Assembly (NCBI RefSeq): GCF_042485795.1
Contig: NZ_CP169368.1
Span: 62,001 to 126,000, forward strand
From: Lonepinella sp042485795
Lineage (GTDB): Bacteria; Pseudomonadota; Gammaproteobacteria; Enterobacterales; Pasteurellaceae
Length of the DNA: 64,000 nt
Direction of reading: 5' to 3'
A program made the translations under genes and the position numbers. Of the stretch, positions 44,984-54,383 are shown one piece after another. A model generated the notes under the pieces. The model saw only the letters and a program-made list of their open reading frames with translations. It was not told the origin of the DNA and ran no database searches. Numbering within the stretch: position 1 is the stretch's first letter; every line of letters begins with the position of its first letter.

Positions 44984-47050
44984 TTAATTTCCACTATTTT
45001 CTTGTAACAATAAACAATTAGGTGTCATTTCTATTCCTTTATTAGCTACTAATTTAAAACGCTCTACCATATCAGGAATACCCGCTGTAATGTTTAACTC
45101 ACCTTTGACTGTTACCTTACCTTTTAGGGTAATACCAGTATTATTAAGAATAATCGTTCCTGCCTTACCCATGATTTTAACTTGTTCAAAGCCCGTGACT
45201 TTTATTGTTTTACTGTGATGTTTTAGTTTATGTCCTACTTTATTTGAACTACTACCATTGATAGTATGTTGATGATTGCCACCATTATGCACTTTGTAAT
45301 CAGCAAAGACTTTTAAGTTTAAGTGATTACCAATATTTAAAACATCATCTTTCTCAATTTTAGTAATTCGATTACGTTGAATGTGGTTAGTTTGGTCTTG
45401 CCCCACAGTTAACCTTTCATCTACCCCCACAGTTTCCGTACGATTATTACCAATATTAATCACCTCATCATGTCCCACCTGCTCTGTACGGTCATTGCCA
45501 ATTTGCGTGCTTTCATCATGATTGACTACATTGTTTTGGTCTTTTTCTGCATGGAGAAAGATTTCTTCTCGCCCTTTCTCATCTTCAAAACGTAATTCGT
45601 TAAATCCACTGCCTTTATGGGTTTTGGATTTAATACTCATCCGAGTTTTATGCTCTGGTAGATTATACGGGGGTTCTGTGGTGCTGTGGTAAGTTCTGCC
45701 AGTAATAATCGGTTGGTCAGGGTCTCCCTCTAAAAAGTCCACTATCACTTCATGTCCAATACGTGGAATCGCTATATTACCAAACTGTGTTCCCGCCCAC
45801 GCCTGACTCACTCGGACCCAGCAAGAGCTGTTTTCATCTTCTCGTCCCTCTCTGTCCCAAGGAAACTGGATTTTTACCCGTCCCCATTCATCACAGTAAA
45901 TCTCTTCTCCCGCAGGACCCACCACATGGGCAATCTGCGGTCCATCCACGCGTGGTTTTGGTTGTGGCGTAGGTCGCCATTGGGTTTGGCAGGGTATCAG
46001 CTTGATACGGTTTTCATAGCGGTTACCTTGTTCACCCGCTTCTTCTTCCAGAATACCCAGTTGATAACCCCGATGTTCTACTTCAACGATTAACCAGCTT
46101 TGGTTAAAGTGATTTCTCGGATGACCGTTTAAGCTAAAACGATAACCCGGTATTACCCGTAAATCATCACCATTGGCTATTGCCACTTCCGCTTCTCGGC
46201 GTTCGTATTCTAAACGGTAACGACTAAACGGTTCACCCTGTGCATCTTGTTTATATCGTCCCGGATAGTCATATTTTTCATAACTCGCTTGTGCCAAGTT
46301 TTCACCTAATACCGAGGGTTGAGTGTTTAAGGCTTTATGCTCTTGATGATAACGGGGGTGGGTAAACGTGTAATCACGTAAGGTTTGCTGACTGGTGCTG
46401 AGTTTTGCTTCATACGCCCAATGCCATAAGGCAGGCTCTGGACGTTCGCCTGCTGGCACGGGGTTATACCGTAATTCACCTTTTTGTTCTGATAAGGCGG
46501 TGTTATTAGCAAAGTGTAAACAGTGCTTATCCGCGCTATGTTCAAAATAGTAATACGAACCTTCTTCCGCTGCCAAACGTTCAATAAAGGCTAAATCCGT
46601 TTCTCGGTATTGGACGCAGTATTCCCGTTGCCAATAGGATTCCGAGAGATGAAATTGGACTTGAGAAACGTGGTTTTTACTGAGTAAAGTACGAATAATC
46701 GTTTCGCTTGTTTGTTGTTGGAAGATTTTATTATCTGCTTGAAGACTGGCTCGCACTAAATTAGGCTCAATCACCATTTTATAGCGAGTACGGGAAAACC
46801 CTGTTTCTCCCTGAATAAAAGAGGTGACAATCCCATTGACATAACGCACAGGTAAATTACCTTGCCAGAAAGTGAGGGTGGCGGTGTTATCTAAAATCTC
46901 AGCAAAAGAGGGCGAGGCATCAAAACTGGCGAGTTCAAGTTCAAGCCGAAACAGGCGAGAAAGTCCTTCTGTTAAGACAAAACTGACCACATCAAATTCT
47001 GTGGGGTGATTTAAGGTTAGGCTATAGCGGTAAGTGGATTGGACTGCCAT
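44984..47050 (-). CDS. vgrG: VgrG spike protein (TssI), first copy
   Basis: 688 residues, MAVQSTYRYSLTLNHP, with the same gp27, OB-fold and beta-helix parts as the copy at 39442-41493. The two appear identical for about 1.64 kb from the start codon (offset 5557 bases). They separate at DERLTVGQDQ; the tail here ends MTPNCLLLQENSGN. The tail is followed by a DUF4123 chaperone and the Tle1 module, so this copy likely carries Tle1. No extra enzymatic domain is seen at the end. Confidence 0.95.
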   Translation of the reverse strand: MAVQSTYRYSLTLNHPTEFDVVSFVLTEGLSRLFRLELELASFDASPSFAEILDNTATLTFWQGNLPVRYVNGIVTSFIQGETGFSRTRYKMVIEPNLVRASLQADNKIFQQQTSETIIRTLLSKNHVSQVQFHLSESYWQREYCVQYRETDLAFIERLAAEEGSYYYFEHSADKHCLHFANNTALSEQKGELRYNPVPAGERPEPALWHWAYEAKLSTSQQTLRDYTFTHPRYHQEHKALNTQPSVLGENLAQASYEKYDYPGRYKQDAQGEPFSRYRLEYERREAEVAIANGDDLRVIPGYRFSLNGHPRNHFNQSWLIVEVEHRGYQLGILEEEAGEQGNRYENRIKLIPCQTQWRPTPQPKPRVDGPQIAHVVGPAGEEIYCDEWGRVKIQFPWDREGREDENSSCWVRVSQAWAGTQFGNIAIPRIGHEVIVDFLEGDPDQPIITGRTYHSTTEPPYNLPEHKTRMSIKSKTHKGSGFNELRFEDEKGREEIFLHAEKDQNNVVNHDESTQIGNDRTEQVGHDEVINIGNNRTETVGVDERLTVGQDQTNHIQRNRITKIEKDDVLNIGNHLNLKVFADYKVHNGGNHQHTINGSSSNKVGHKLKHHSKTIKVTGFEQVKIMGKAGTIILNNTGITLKGKVTVKGELNITAGIPDMVERFKLVANKGIEMTPNCLLLQENSGN

Positions 47051-47089
47051 GGTTTTTTCCTTTTTAACGAAAAAATTTATTGTTTTTGC

Positions 47090-47122
47090 ACCGCACTTTA
47101 TTATTTAGCTGTAAAGTGCGGT
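47090..47122 (-). terminator. Perfect uptake-signal dyad between tssM and vgrG
   Basis: ACCGCACTTTA (47090-47100) and TAAAGTGCGGT (47112-47122) are perfect 11-base inverted arms around an 11-base loop. It separates the structural operon (ending with tssM at 47159) from the vgrG/effector part and probably reduces read-through. Confidence 0.6.
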
Positions 47123-47158
47123 CAGTCTTTATGTTGCTTGGTGTAAAAGTATCACCTC

Positions 47159-50100
47159 TTATTGTGTATTTTGTTCAGCTTGCTCATCATCAATATATTC
47201 TACCTCATCAGCATCTGTATCTGGCTCGGTATCATATTTCGGTAAGCGATGCGTTTCAATATCAGTGTCCAATAACGCTTTCGGTAAACTAAATCCACTT
47301 AACACCCCCGCTTTAAACGGATTATCACCGTCAGTTTCAAGACGGTAGTTGATTGAGCCTCCATTGATTTTGAAACTTAAATTAACCCCTGAACCTGACA
47401 CTTTGCTTTGGGCTGCATCAATTAATTTAAACAGTGACCATTCGCCCGTACGGCGTAAAGTGCTGCTTTCGCCCGTTGTAGTAATCAGCGTTAGCGTGGT
47501 TTCTACATCTCGACGCGTGGTATTGGGCCAGATTAAATGACTTTGGGCGGCATTTTCATGGCTGTATTTCACAATCTGTCCATCAATATTTAAGGTGGAT
47601 GCCGCAAACTTGCCTGATAGACCTAACGGTCTTAAATTAAAGGATACGCTGATATTTCCCGACCCATCAAAGTATGCTCGTTGAATACGTTGCAAATCTT
47701 CCAATGTATTAAAAAATGCAGGCTCAATAATACTTTCACCATTTAACATTGACAATTCCGCATTATCTTCCAAGATAAATTTGAGATAGTCATTATAGAA
47801 TTTTTGAATACGTCCTTGCGGTCCAAAGAAATGACGGAAATCATCCAACGACATTGATTGTTGAGCCGCGTGATTTAATGGGTATTTCCCCGCAATTCTG
47901 GTTCTATAGAAACTATACACATCTCGCTCCCACATCGCGTTGATTTCTTTCAACGCAGTACGCAATTCAATATTCCATGCTTCATCTGCAATGGCATTGA
48001 GTTGTGTTGCTAACGGCTCTGCCACTTCATTCGCTAAACGTTTCAAATCTACCGTTGGGTTGGTCCGCTCAAGATTTAACTCCGATATGATGGCTTTTAA
48101 CGCACTTTGGGACGGGTCGGCTGAATTTTGAATAGTTTGTAGGTAGAACTTCAACTCACCCAATTTTTTCATGATGGTTTCCATTTGTGCTGGTGCATCG
48201 CCGTTCCCTTTGCCCACATTGGTTAATGGTGCAAAGTGTTGCGTAATTTGTAGTGCGGCTAATTGTGCTGGTGTGGTGATATTATTTTTCTCCCTTTCTT
48301 CAAGGCTGGCTTGAGAAAGTGCAGGGAAAATTTCACTATTTTTTTCAACCGTATTAAGCATTTTTTGCAAAGGTTTCTCTGTGCCAGTTAACGCATCCAG
48401 CACATCCACGGCGTGGCGTAAATCTACAAAATGTACGATTTCTAAATTATCCAAGCCTTCTTGCCATGTATTGATGTAATCCGCAATATAGCGTGCTTGG
48501 ATTTCGCTTGATAATTGTTCAAGCTCTTCTTTTGAATAATTAATGCTGGCTTGATTACCCAATACCCACGCATCAATCGCTGCCAGCTGCAACAACGTGT
48601 CGGCTTTTGGTAAATAGAAATCTTTGTATGCCCAGTCGGTAAAGAGAGGACTCAACAAGGTGCCAGAACTACTGATGTTTTTATCTTTAAACAAGAAAGG
48701 CTCATTATTGTTTGGCTGTCCGTCTGTTTTAAAGATAGTGTTAAAGGTTGAACCAATTTCTGCTTTCAAGTCTGTCGCTGGGCTAAGTTCGGTGTTTGCC
48801 AACACTTTGAAATTTTGATACACCCTATCCGCCAACGGTAAGACGCCAAATTCTTGTTGTTTTTGTGCTATCGTTTTGTCGAACAGGCTTAAATCAGGAT
48901 CGACATGTTGCATCGCATAAGAAAAATGTGCCATTAATTGACGTTGAATATCGGCATTTTTCGGATATGTTTTTTGCAAATAGGTCGTCATCCATTGTTC
49001 TGGAATCGCTACCTTACGGTTTTTCATATCATCTATCATTCGATAGACCCGTAATAATTCTAAACCTTCAGGGCTATTTGGGGGCAAGTTTTCCATTTGC
49101 TCAATTAAGCCCATGGCAATTTCTGGTAAGAAACGTTCGGCTAAGAATTTTTGATAGACAAGACTGATTCTTCCGCCCACTTTTTTGCCTTGATATAAAC
49201 CAAAATCTTCAATTACTGGCAGGGCTTTTTCATAATCACCGTAAGCAAATGTGCTTTGACGTAGCATATTCAACGGTTTTAACAAATTGCGCCCCGTTGG
49301 ATCCATGGTTTGACTGATTTGCATTTTGCTAAATTCATCGGTGATTTTTAGCACTTTATTTGAAATGGTTTGGTTTTTGTAATAATAGGTTTGCCAAACA
49401 GCTAATAATGCCACAGTGCAAATACCAATAACAGTAGCACTTAGTCTAAATTTACCTCGATGACGCTTAATCTCTTTTTCGTTATCACTGACTAATCCCG
49501 CTTCAGGATAAATAAGATGTTTAAAAAAATCATGCGTAAAGAACGTACGTTGTGGTTTTTCACCAATATAACTTGGTACCACATAAGGTAAATCAAACTG
49601 TTTAGAAATAGCGGTTTGGTAGAAATCCGTCGGCACACCTTGTTGGAAAATTGATGAAAAATAGACTCCACGTGCATAAGGTGTGGTTGTGAAACGGTCA
49701 CTTTCTAATATATCACTGATAAATTGCAATAAAATCTCTTTCATGCCTGATAATTGACGGGCATACATATACATTGCTTCACGTTCATCTTGTGAGATGG
49801 TCACCGCCAGTTTATCAAATACCATTTCTTCGATTTCTTTTACGAATGCCACATATTGTTCGGCAAATTCTTTTGTCCAGTCATCAATATGCTCATCAAT
49901 GTTTAACTGGAATGAAAAACCGAGATTTTGATAACGTTCGGATTGTTTTAAATCGTTATAGAATACGTCAAAACCTTCAATGAGATCTGCTTTATTTAAC
50001 ACCACATAAACAGGAATACGTGCTCCCGCTTGTTCGGTAATATCACGAATACGCGTTCTTAAAAGTGATGCCATAGCTTGGCGATCACTGTGCTTTGAAC

Positions 50101-50869
50101 CGATTAATTTAGCAAGATCGAGTACTAAAACCACTCCGTTTAATGGACGATGCGGACGTATTTTTCCAATCCACGTTAATAAGTGATCCCAGAGACCTTG
50201 TGCAATTTTACCGTTGGGGTCTTGCTCATTGGGGGCTTGTTCGAGCATTTCACCAGCAGGATCAATCAAAATGGCTTCATCACTTGCCCACCAATCCACT
50301 TGATATAAAGAATGGGTACGCAAATAACGTTTTGATGTTCTTTCCACCGCTGTGAGAGTGAATTTTTGGTTGGAACGATTGATAAAACTTGTTTTACCTA
50401 CACCATTAAAACCAACCACTATATACCAAGGAAGCTGATAAATGTAGTTTCTGTCCGCAATACGCTCTTTCAGAGCAGATGCCATTAAATTAAGACTTTC
50501 TTCTTGGTCTTTAATGTAGGGTAAAATGGTATCTTGTTCTTCTTGCGTTTTTTCCAGTTGGTTTTTTTCTTTCGCGAGTTTGGCATTTTGCAGTTGTAAT
50601 TTTAGAATTGCCACAACAGCTAAGGTAAGCAACACAATCGCTGTCATTAAAATACGAGAACCTAATCCAATGCTTTGGGCAATCTCATAATCCCAGCCTT
50701 TAGTATTGGTTAAACCAGTGAAACTCCACGCTTTACCATAAGTCCAAATGCCCACGAAAATGAGGATTAAGCAGAGCGTTAATAACACTGGCATTGAATT
50801 TCTCAGATGTCTGAAAATAGGACGTATAAATTGATGAAGCATTCCGAATAATTGTCTTAAATATCCCAT
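47159..50869 (-). CDS. tssM: T6SS inner-membrane protein TssM (IcmF)
   Basis: 1236 residues. Two N-terminal membrane helices (about 24-45 and 66-88), a cytoplasmic GTPase-like domain with P-loop GFNGVGKTSF (about 158-167) and NKAD, a third membrane segment (LSATVIGICTVALLAVWQTYYY, about 470-490), then a long periplasmic part that contacts TssJ. The tail is acidic (DTDADEVEYIDDEQAEQ). With TssL and TssJ it builds the trans-envelope complex. Last gene of the structural operon; two bases separate it from tssA. Confidence 0.95.
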   Translation of the reverse strand: MGYLRQLFGMLHQFIRPIFRHLRNSMPVLLTLCLILIFVGIWTYGKAWSFTGLTNTKGWDYEIAQSIGLGSRILMTAIVLLTLAVVAILKLQLQNAKLAKEKNQLEKTQEEQDTILPYIKDQEESLNLMASALKERIADRNYIYQLPWYIVVGFNGVGKTSFINRSNQKFTLTAVERTSKRYLRTHSLYQVDWWASDEAILIDPAGEMLEQAPNEQDPNGKIAQGLWDHLLTWIGKIRPHRPLNGVVLVLDLAKLIGSKHSDRQAMASLLRTRIRDITEQAGARIPVYVVLNKADLIEGFDVFYNDLKQSERYQNLGFSFQLNIDEHIDDWTKEFAEQYVAFVKEIEEMVFDKLAVTISQDEREAMYMYARQLSGMKEILLQFISDILESDRFTTTPYARGVYFSSIFQQGVPTDFYQTAISKQFDLPYVVPSYIGEKPQRTFFTHDFFKHLIYPEAGLVSDNEKEIKRHRGKFRLSATVIGICTVALLAVWQTYYYKNQTISNKVLKITDEFSKMQISQTMDPTGRNLLKPLNMLRQSTFAYGDYEKALPVIEDFGLYQGKKVGGRISLVYQKFLAERFLPEIAMGLIEQMENLPPNSPEGLELLRVYRMIDDMKNRKVAIPEQWMTTYLQKTYPKNADIQRQLMAHFSYAMQHVDPDLSLFDKTIAQKQQEFGVLPLADRVYQNFKVLANTELSPATDLKAEIGSTFNTIFKTDGQPNNNEPFLFKDKNISSSGTLLSPLFTDWAYKDFYLPKADTLLQLAAIDAWVLGNQASINYSKEELEQLSSEIQARYIADYINTWQEGLDNLEIVHFVDLRHAVDVLDALTGTEKPLQKMLNTVEKNSEIFPALSQASLEEREKNNITTPAQLAALQITQHFAPLTNVGKGNGDAPAQMETIMKKLGELKFYLQTIQNSADPSQSALKAIISELNLERTNPTVDLKRLANEVAEPLATQLNAIADEAWNIELRTALKEINAMWERDVYSFYRTRIAGKYPLNHAAQQSMSLDDFRHFFGPQGRIQKFYNDYLKFILEDNAELSMLNGESIIEPAFFNTLEDLQRIQRAYFDGSGNISVSFNLRPLGLSGKFAASTLNIDGQIVKYSHENAAQSHLIWPNTTRRDVETTLTLITTTGESSTLRRTGEWSLFKLIDAAQSKVSGSGVNLSFKINGGSINYRLETDGDNPFKAGVLSGFSLPKALLDTDIETHRLPKYDTEPDTDADEVEYIDDEQAEQNTQ

Positions 50870-50871
50870 AA

Positions 50872-52314
50872 TCAGCCCCTAGTTAATTGATTTTTTAATT
50901 GATGTAATTGATTAAAGAAATTGTTATCCCAGTCTTCGATGGTATATTCTTTGCTATTTTTGAGTAAGGTTTCTAACTCATTTAATGCAATAGATGTGAT
51001 ACCTTCAAGGGTAAAATAATGAATTTTGTCCAGTTGCAAATAATAACGAGAACGAACATCCATCGCAACGTTTAGTTCGTCATTAATGGCTTTTAATACG
51101 GCTACTAATCCTTGTTGCTGATAAATTTGCTCAAAATTGACCGCACTTGGGTTTATTGACACACTTCCTGTTTTGTTATTGGCGGCAGTTAACCATTGCA
51201 CGACCTTTTCTGGTATAAAGGGGTCGCCGTTATGGAATTTGGCACGTTCAAATTGCTCGAATTTATCGACAAATCGTTTAGTCGTTGTACGGATGGTTTC
51301 CGCGACATTCTCCAATTTTAATGCACGGCAACATTCTGCTGATAAATAACTGCCTTCGATCCAATAAGGGCTGCTTACCACAGTTTTTTCGATCTTGTTC
51401 AGTAATTCCAAACTTGGATTGGAATGCACACGTTCACGATAATCATGCAGCTTATCGGTCGCAATGGCTTGCATGACGGTAATACCTTGTTCATTCATTT
51501 CTGGTAACTGCGTGATCCCACGCCATAATCCGTAACGACGGCTGATATAGGCTAATGTGGATTCTGGATCAATTTCACTAGTGGCATCCGCCACTTGTAA
51601 ATAAAATTGTTTAAGTTTACGATCATTGGTCAGATCGAATGCACTCACATCGGGAATAGTTAATTTCTCAGACTGTGTTTGTATTTGTGCAGTAGCGAGG
51701 GAATTTCCAGTAGCTATTGGCGATTGCATCTGAGCTTGTTGCACTGGTACATCCGCCGTACTGCTTTGCGATTTTGTTACCTGTAATTCCAGTTTTCGTA
51801 AAATTTTATTAAAAATCGTTTCACTATCAGGTAGATAAGTTGTTAAATACGATGAAATTTCAGCCAGCTTTTGGGCGATTGCTTGATTTTGTACATAAGA
51901 AAATTTTTCGCTGTTTTTATTAAAGGCATCTTCAATTCGATTAACAACCAACAAAATGGCTCTTGCTTTAAAGCGATCCACCGTCTGATTTTTTGACGGT
52001 TTTGGATAAGCATCAAACAAATATTTTTGGTTAAATTCTATAAACAAGGTAAGAAAATCAACAAAATTTTCTCGAGTATTTTCTTGCAATAAGGCATAAG
52101 CTAAATATTGTAATACTTTGTAATCCTTACAAATTTCAGTTAAATATTGAACACAATTTGCAATCAAACTATCCCAATCAATGGTGTCATGTTGCAATGA
52201 GCCAAATTTCATGACTTGTTCGTCGATAGCGAAAAAGATTTTTCCTTCTTCGTCAGGTAAGCCGATAGGTGGGTTTTCCCTTATAATATCTTGCAATATA
52301 TTTTGATATTTCAT
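50872..52314 (-). CDS. tssA: T6SS baseplate/cap protein TssA (VasJ type)
   Basis: 480 residues from the ATG at 52314 (MKYQNILQDII), which follows the tagO stop by one base; the frame extends 12 codons further inside tagO. An ImpA_N-like N-terminal domain (PIGLPDEEGKIFFAIDEQV ... FDAYPKPSKNQT) is followed by a linker rich in Gln/Ser (about 200-230) and a VasJ-type C-terminal domain. TssA proteins guide baseplate docking and sheath polymerisation. Confidence 0.88.
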   Translation of the reverse strand: MKYQNILQDIIRENPPIGLPDEEGKIFFAIDEQVMKFGSLQHDTIDWDSLIANCVQYLTEICKDYKVLQYLAYALLQENTRENFVDFLTLFIEFNQKYLFDAYPKPSKNQTVDRFKARAILLVVNRIEDAFNKNSEKFSYVQNQAIAQKLAEISSYLTTYLPDSETIFNKILRKLELQVTKSQSSTADVPVQQAQMQSPIATGNSLATAQIQTQSEKLTIPDVSAFDLTNDRKLKQFYLQVADATSEIDPESTLAYISRRYGLWRGITQLPEMNEQGITVMQAIATDKLHDYRERVHSNPSLELLNKIEKTVVSSPYWIEGSYLSAECCRALKLENVAETIRTTTKRFVDKFEQFERAKFHNGDPFIPEKVVQWLTAANNKTGSVSINPSAVNFEQIYQQQGLVAVLKAINDELNVAMDVRSRYYLQLDKIHYFTLEGITSIALNELETLLKNSKEYTIEDWDNNFFNQLHQLKNQLTRG

Positions 52315-52315
52315 T

Positions 52316-52972
52316 TTACCAACCACATTCCTTTCTGATTGTTGCCACACGAGATGCTAATCCATTATTTTTAAAGGTGTATTTCCGTTTTTCCTGCGGA
52401 ATAATGATGTTAAACGAATCAATGTATAACATTGTTTTTAACTGTTGAATGGCATAAAGTCCACGCCCTGCATCAAGCATATAACCACGTTCGGCATTCT
52501 GCCAATCCACGTTAGATACGGTTTTATTTGACATACTATCAGCAATTTCTACATGAAGTGGATTTTGGGAAATTGGATCTTTCAGCACAATTTGAAAACG
52601 GGTAATGTTATCTTTACAGGCTATATAAATCGCCGCTTGATCCTTTTCTTCGCTCGGTAAACCAATTTGTAGTTCATTACTATCCGTTTCTTCCGTATTG
52701 GTGTTGCTTGCTAAGGCAAAAATATTGCTGACAGTTTTAGGAATAACTGAGTCAATAAATTTTGCATTAATATCTTGCATACGAATAGGCGTTTCAAATA
52801 ACTCATCAAAGCACAATAAGCGTCTTGCATTAGATTTTATTGCCGTACATTGCTGTACTTGCGGATTATTTTTTAATTCATTATTCATATTGGCATGAGC
52901 AAAGGAAGTTGCCGTTGCTAATATTGAAAAAATAATGACATTTTTATTTAAACTATATATTTTATGGTACAT
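52316..52972 (-). CDS. tagO: T6SS-associated periplasmic protein TagO/VasI
   Basis: 218 residues with a signal peptide ending ATSFAHA. The CTAIKSNARRLLCFDELF stretch near residue 40 and IACKDNITRFQIVL in the second half are typical of VasI/TagO proteins, which occur in Vibrio-type T6SS clusters and have no settled mechanism. Overlaps the VasH-like gene by 11 bases. Confidence 0.8.
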   Translation of the reverse strand: MYHKIYSLNKNVIIFSILATATSFAHANMNNELKNNPQVQQCTAIKSNARRLLCFDELFETPIRMQDINAKFIDSVIPKTVSNIFALASNTNTEETDSNELQIGLPSEEKDQAAIYIACKDNITRFQIVLKDPISQNPLHVEIADSMSNKTVSNVDWQNAERGYMLDAGRGLYAIQQLKTMLYIDSFNIIIPQEKRKYTFKNNGLASRVATIRKECGW

Positions 52973-54377
52973 TTTTTCTTCCTAATCCGTATTTTTGGCA
53001 TTTATGACTGAATGTTCGTCTTGGTATCATTAGTCGTTTTGCCGATTCTTTTTTATTCCAATTGGATTGAATTAATGATTCATAAATTAAAGTTTTTTCG
53101 TAGATATCCATCTTCCACGTTAAATTAGTTGGGGTACTCCAATCTTGCCGTAACAGTAATTTTCTGAGTTCTTCCGCATCCGTCAATAAATTCATATTTT
53201 CTTGATTATAGATTATATCTACTAAGAATTTTAGCTGTGTAATATTTTCTACGTTGGCATTATTTATAATATGAGATTTTACATCATCATTTAACAAACT
53301 GTTCATACAGCCAATTTTATGCGTATAGGCGGTACTGAACTGATCTAAAAATAATGCAATATTTTCTATATAAGATAATCTATTTTCTAACAACAGTTTT
53401 TCTTCAATCCAATGTTCAAACCAATTATCTGTTTTTTGTTTCTCTAACCAAAATTTCTGAGAAACTAGAAATATAATTTTTACTTGTTTATCTTTTATAT
53501 TCTCATGAGAAAGCTGTGTTATGAGTTTTTGCAATAAATATGTACTTAAATATTCCACATTATGAAAAACAATAGTTTCTTTAGCATAGTTCTTAATATC
53601 TCTAAACATGGTGTCAACTATTTTCTTAACATCAAGTATATTATTGATACCGATTAAATTAATTTCTTTTAATTTGACTAAGTTTGCATTACGTAATTGA
53701 TGAATAATGTGAGTAAGGTGTTTTTTCCCACATCCTCGCTCGCCAATAATCGCTAAAATGCGGTTATTTTTAGCAAAGTTTATTAAGTTTCGTTTAAAGC
53801 GTTTACCGTGTGAGCTCTCATCGAGCCAATTAGTTTCAATATAAGCTTTTTGCAATTCCTCATAATGGTGAATATCACCTTTATTTAGTTCTTGTGTAAG
53901 ATATAGGTTTTGTTTTTCAAGCTGTTTATTTTTCTTATAGAGTAGTTCCATTTCAGCAAAACTATCAATAATTAGCTGGAGTTCTTCAATAAACAATTGA
54001 TCCGTGATCAATTTATAATTTTCACTATTAAAAACCCATACGCCCATATTTTTAGCTGGCATTACTAAACAATAACCAAATACATTCCATGTTCGGAAAT
54101 ATTGCTTAAAACTTGAACTGTCTGTATAAGAAATAATTTTATCAGAGATTATTTGTTTATTTTCTAAGAAACTCAATACCACAGGATTGGCATAATCACT
54201 TTGTTTAAAACGAATACGAGAAGAAATATCAACCAAGTCTTTATTTACTCCATCATGAGCAAAATATGCCACATACAAATTTTTATGACCGTCACTTAAG
54301 TAAGTGGTAATTTTATTTACTCTTTTGTTACAGTCATGAGTTTTAATAAGCGTTAGTAATAAAGTTGATAATTTCAT
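52962..54377 (-). CDS. vasH: Degenerate VasH-like regulator lacking the sigma-54 contact motif
   Basis: 471 residues in VasH order: an N-terminal sensory part (1-185), an AAA+-like domain (about 195-400), and a C-terminal Fis-type helix-turn-helix (NWNKKESAKRLMIPRRTFSHKCQKYGL). The P-loop reads GERGCGKKH instead of GxTGTGKE and no GAFTGA motif is present, so contact with sigma-54 should be lost. Haemophilus-type Pasteurellaceae generally lack rpoN, which fits. It may still bind DNA or work as a scaffold. Between tagO (overlap) and tssL (6-base gap). Confidence 0.82.
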   Translation of the reverse strand: MKLSTLLLTLIKTHDCNKRVNKITTYLSDGHKNLYVAYFAHDGVNKDLVDISSRIRFKQSDYANPVVLSFLENKQIISDKIISYTDSSSFKQYFRTWNVFGYCLVMPAKNMGVWVFNSENYKLITDQLFIEELQLIIDSFAEMELLYKKNKQLEKQNLYLTQELNKGDIHHYEELQKAYIETNWLDESSHGKRFKRNLINFAKNNRILAIIGERGCGKKHLTHIIHQLRNANLVKLKEINLIGINNILDVKKIVDTMFRDIKNYAKETIVFHNVEYLSTYLLQKLITQLSHENIKDKQVKIIFLVSQKFWLEKQKTDNWFEHWIEEKLLLENRLSYIENIALFLDQFSTAYTHKIGCMNSLLNDDVKSHIINNANVENITQLKFLVDIIYNQENMNLLTDAEELRKLLLRQDWSTPTNLTWKMDIYEKTLIYESLIQSNWNKKESAKRLMIPRRTFSHKCQKYGLGRKNVP

Positions 54378-54383
54378 ATAAAA

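Noticed and set aside
40195..46093. Identical antisense frames (for example 40195-40536 and 45752-46093) in both vgrG copies
   Set aside because: They are identical only because the vgrG DNA itself is duplicated; no start signals or recognisable product.
47090..47122. Phage attachment site
   Set aside because: The inverted repeat consists of two uptake-signal cores; no integrase, tRNA or direct repeat accompanies it.
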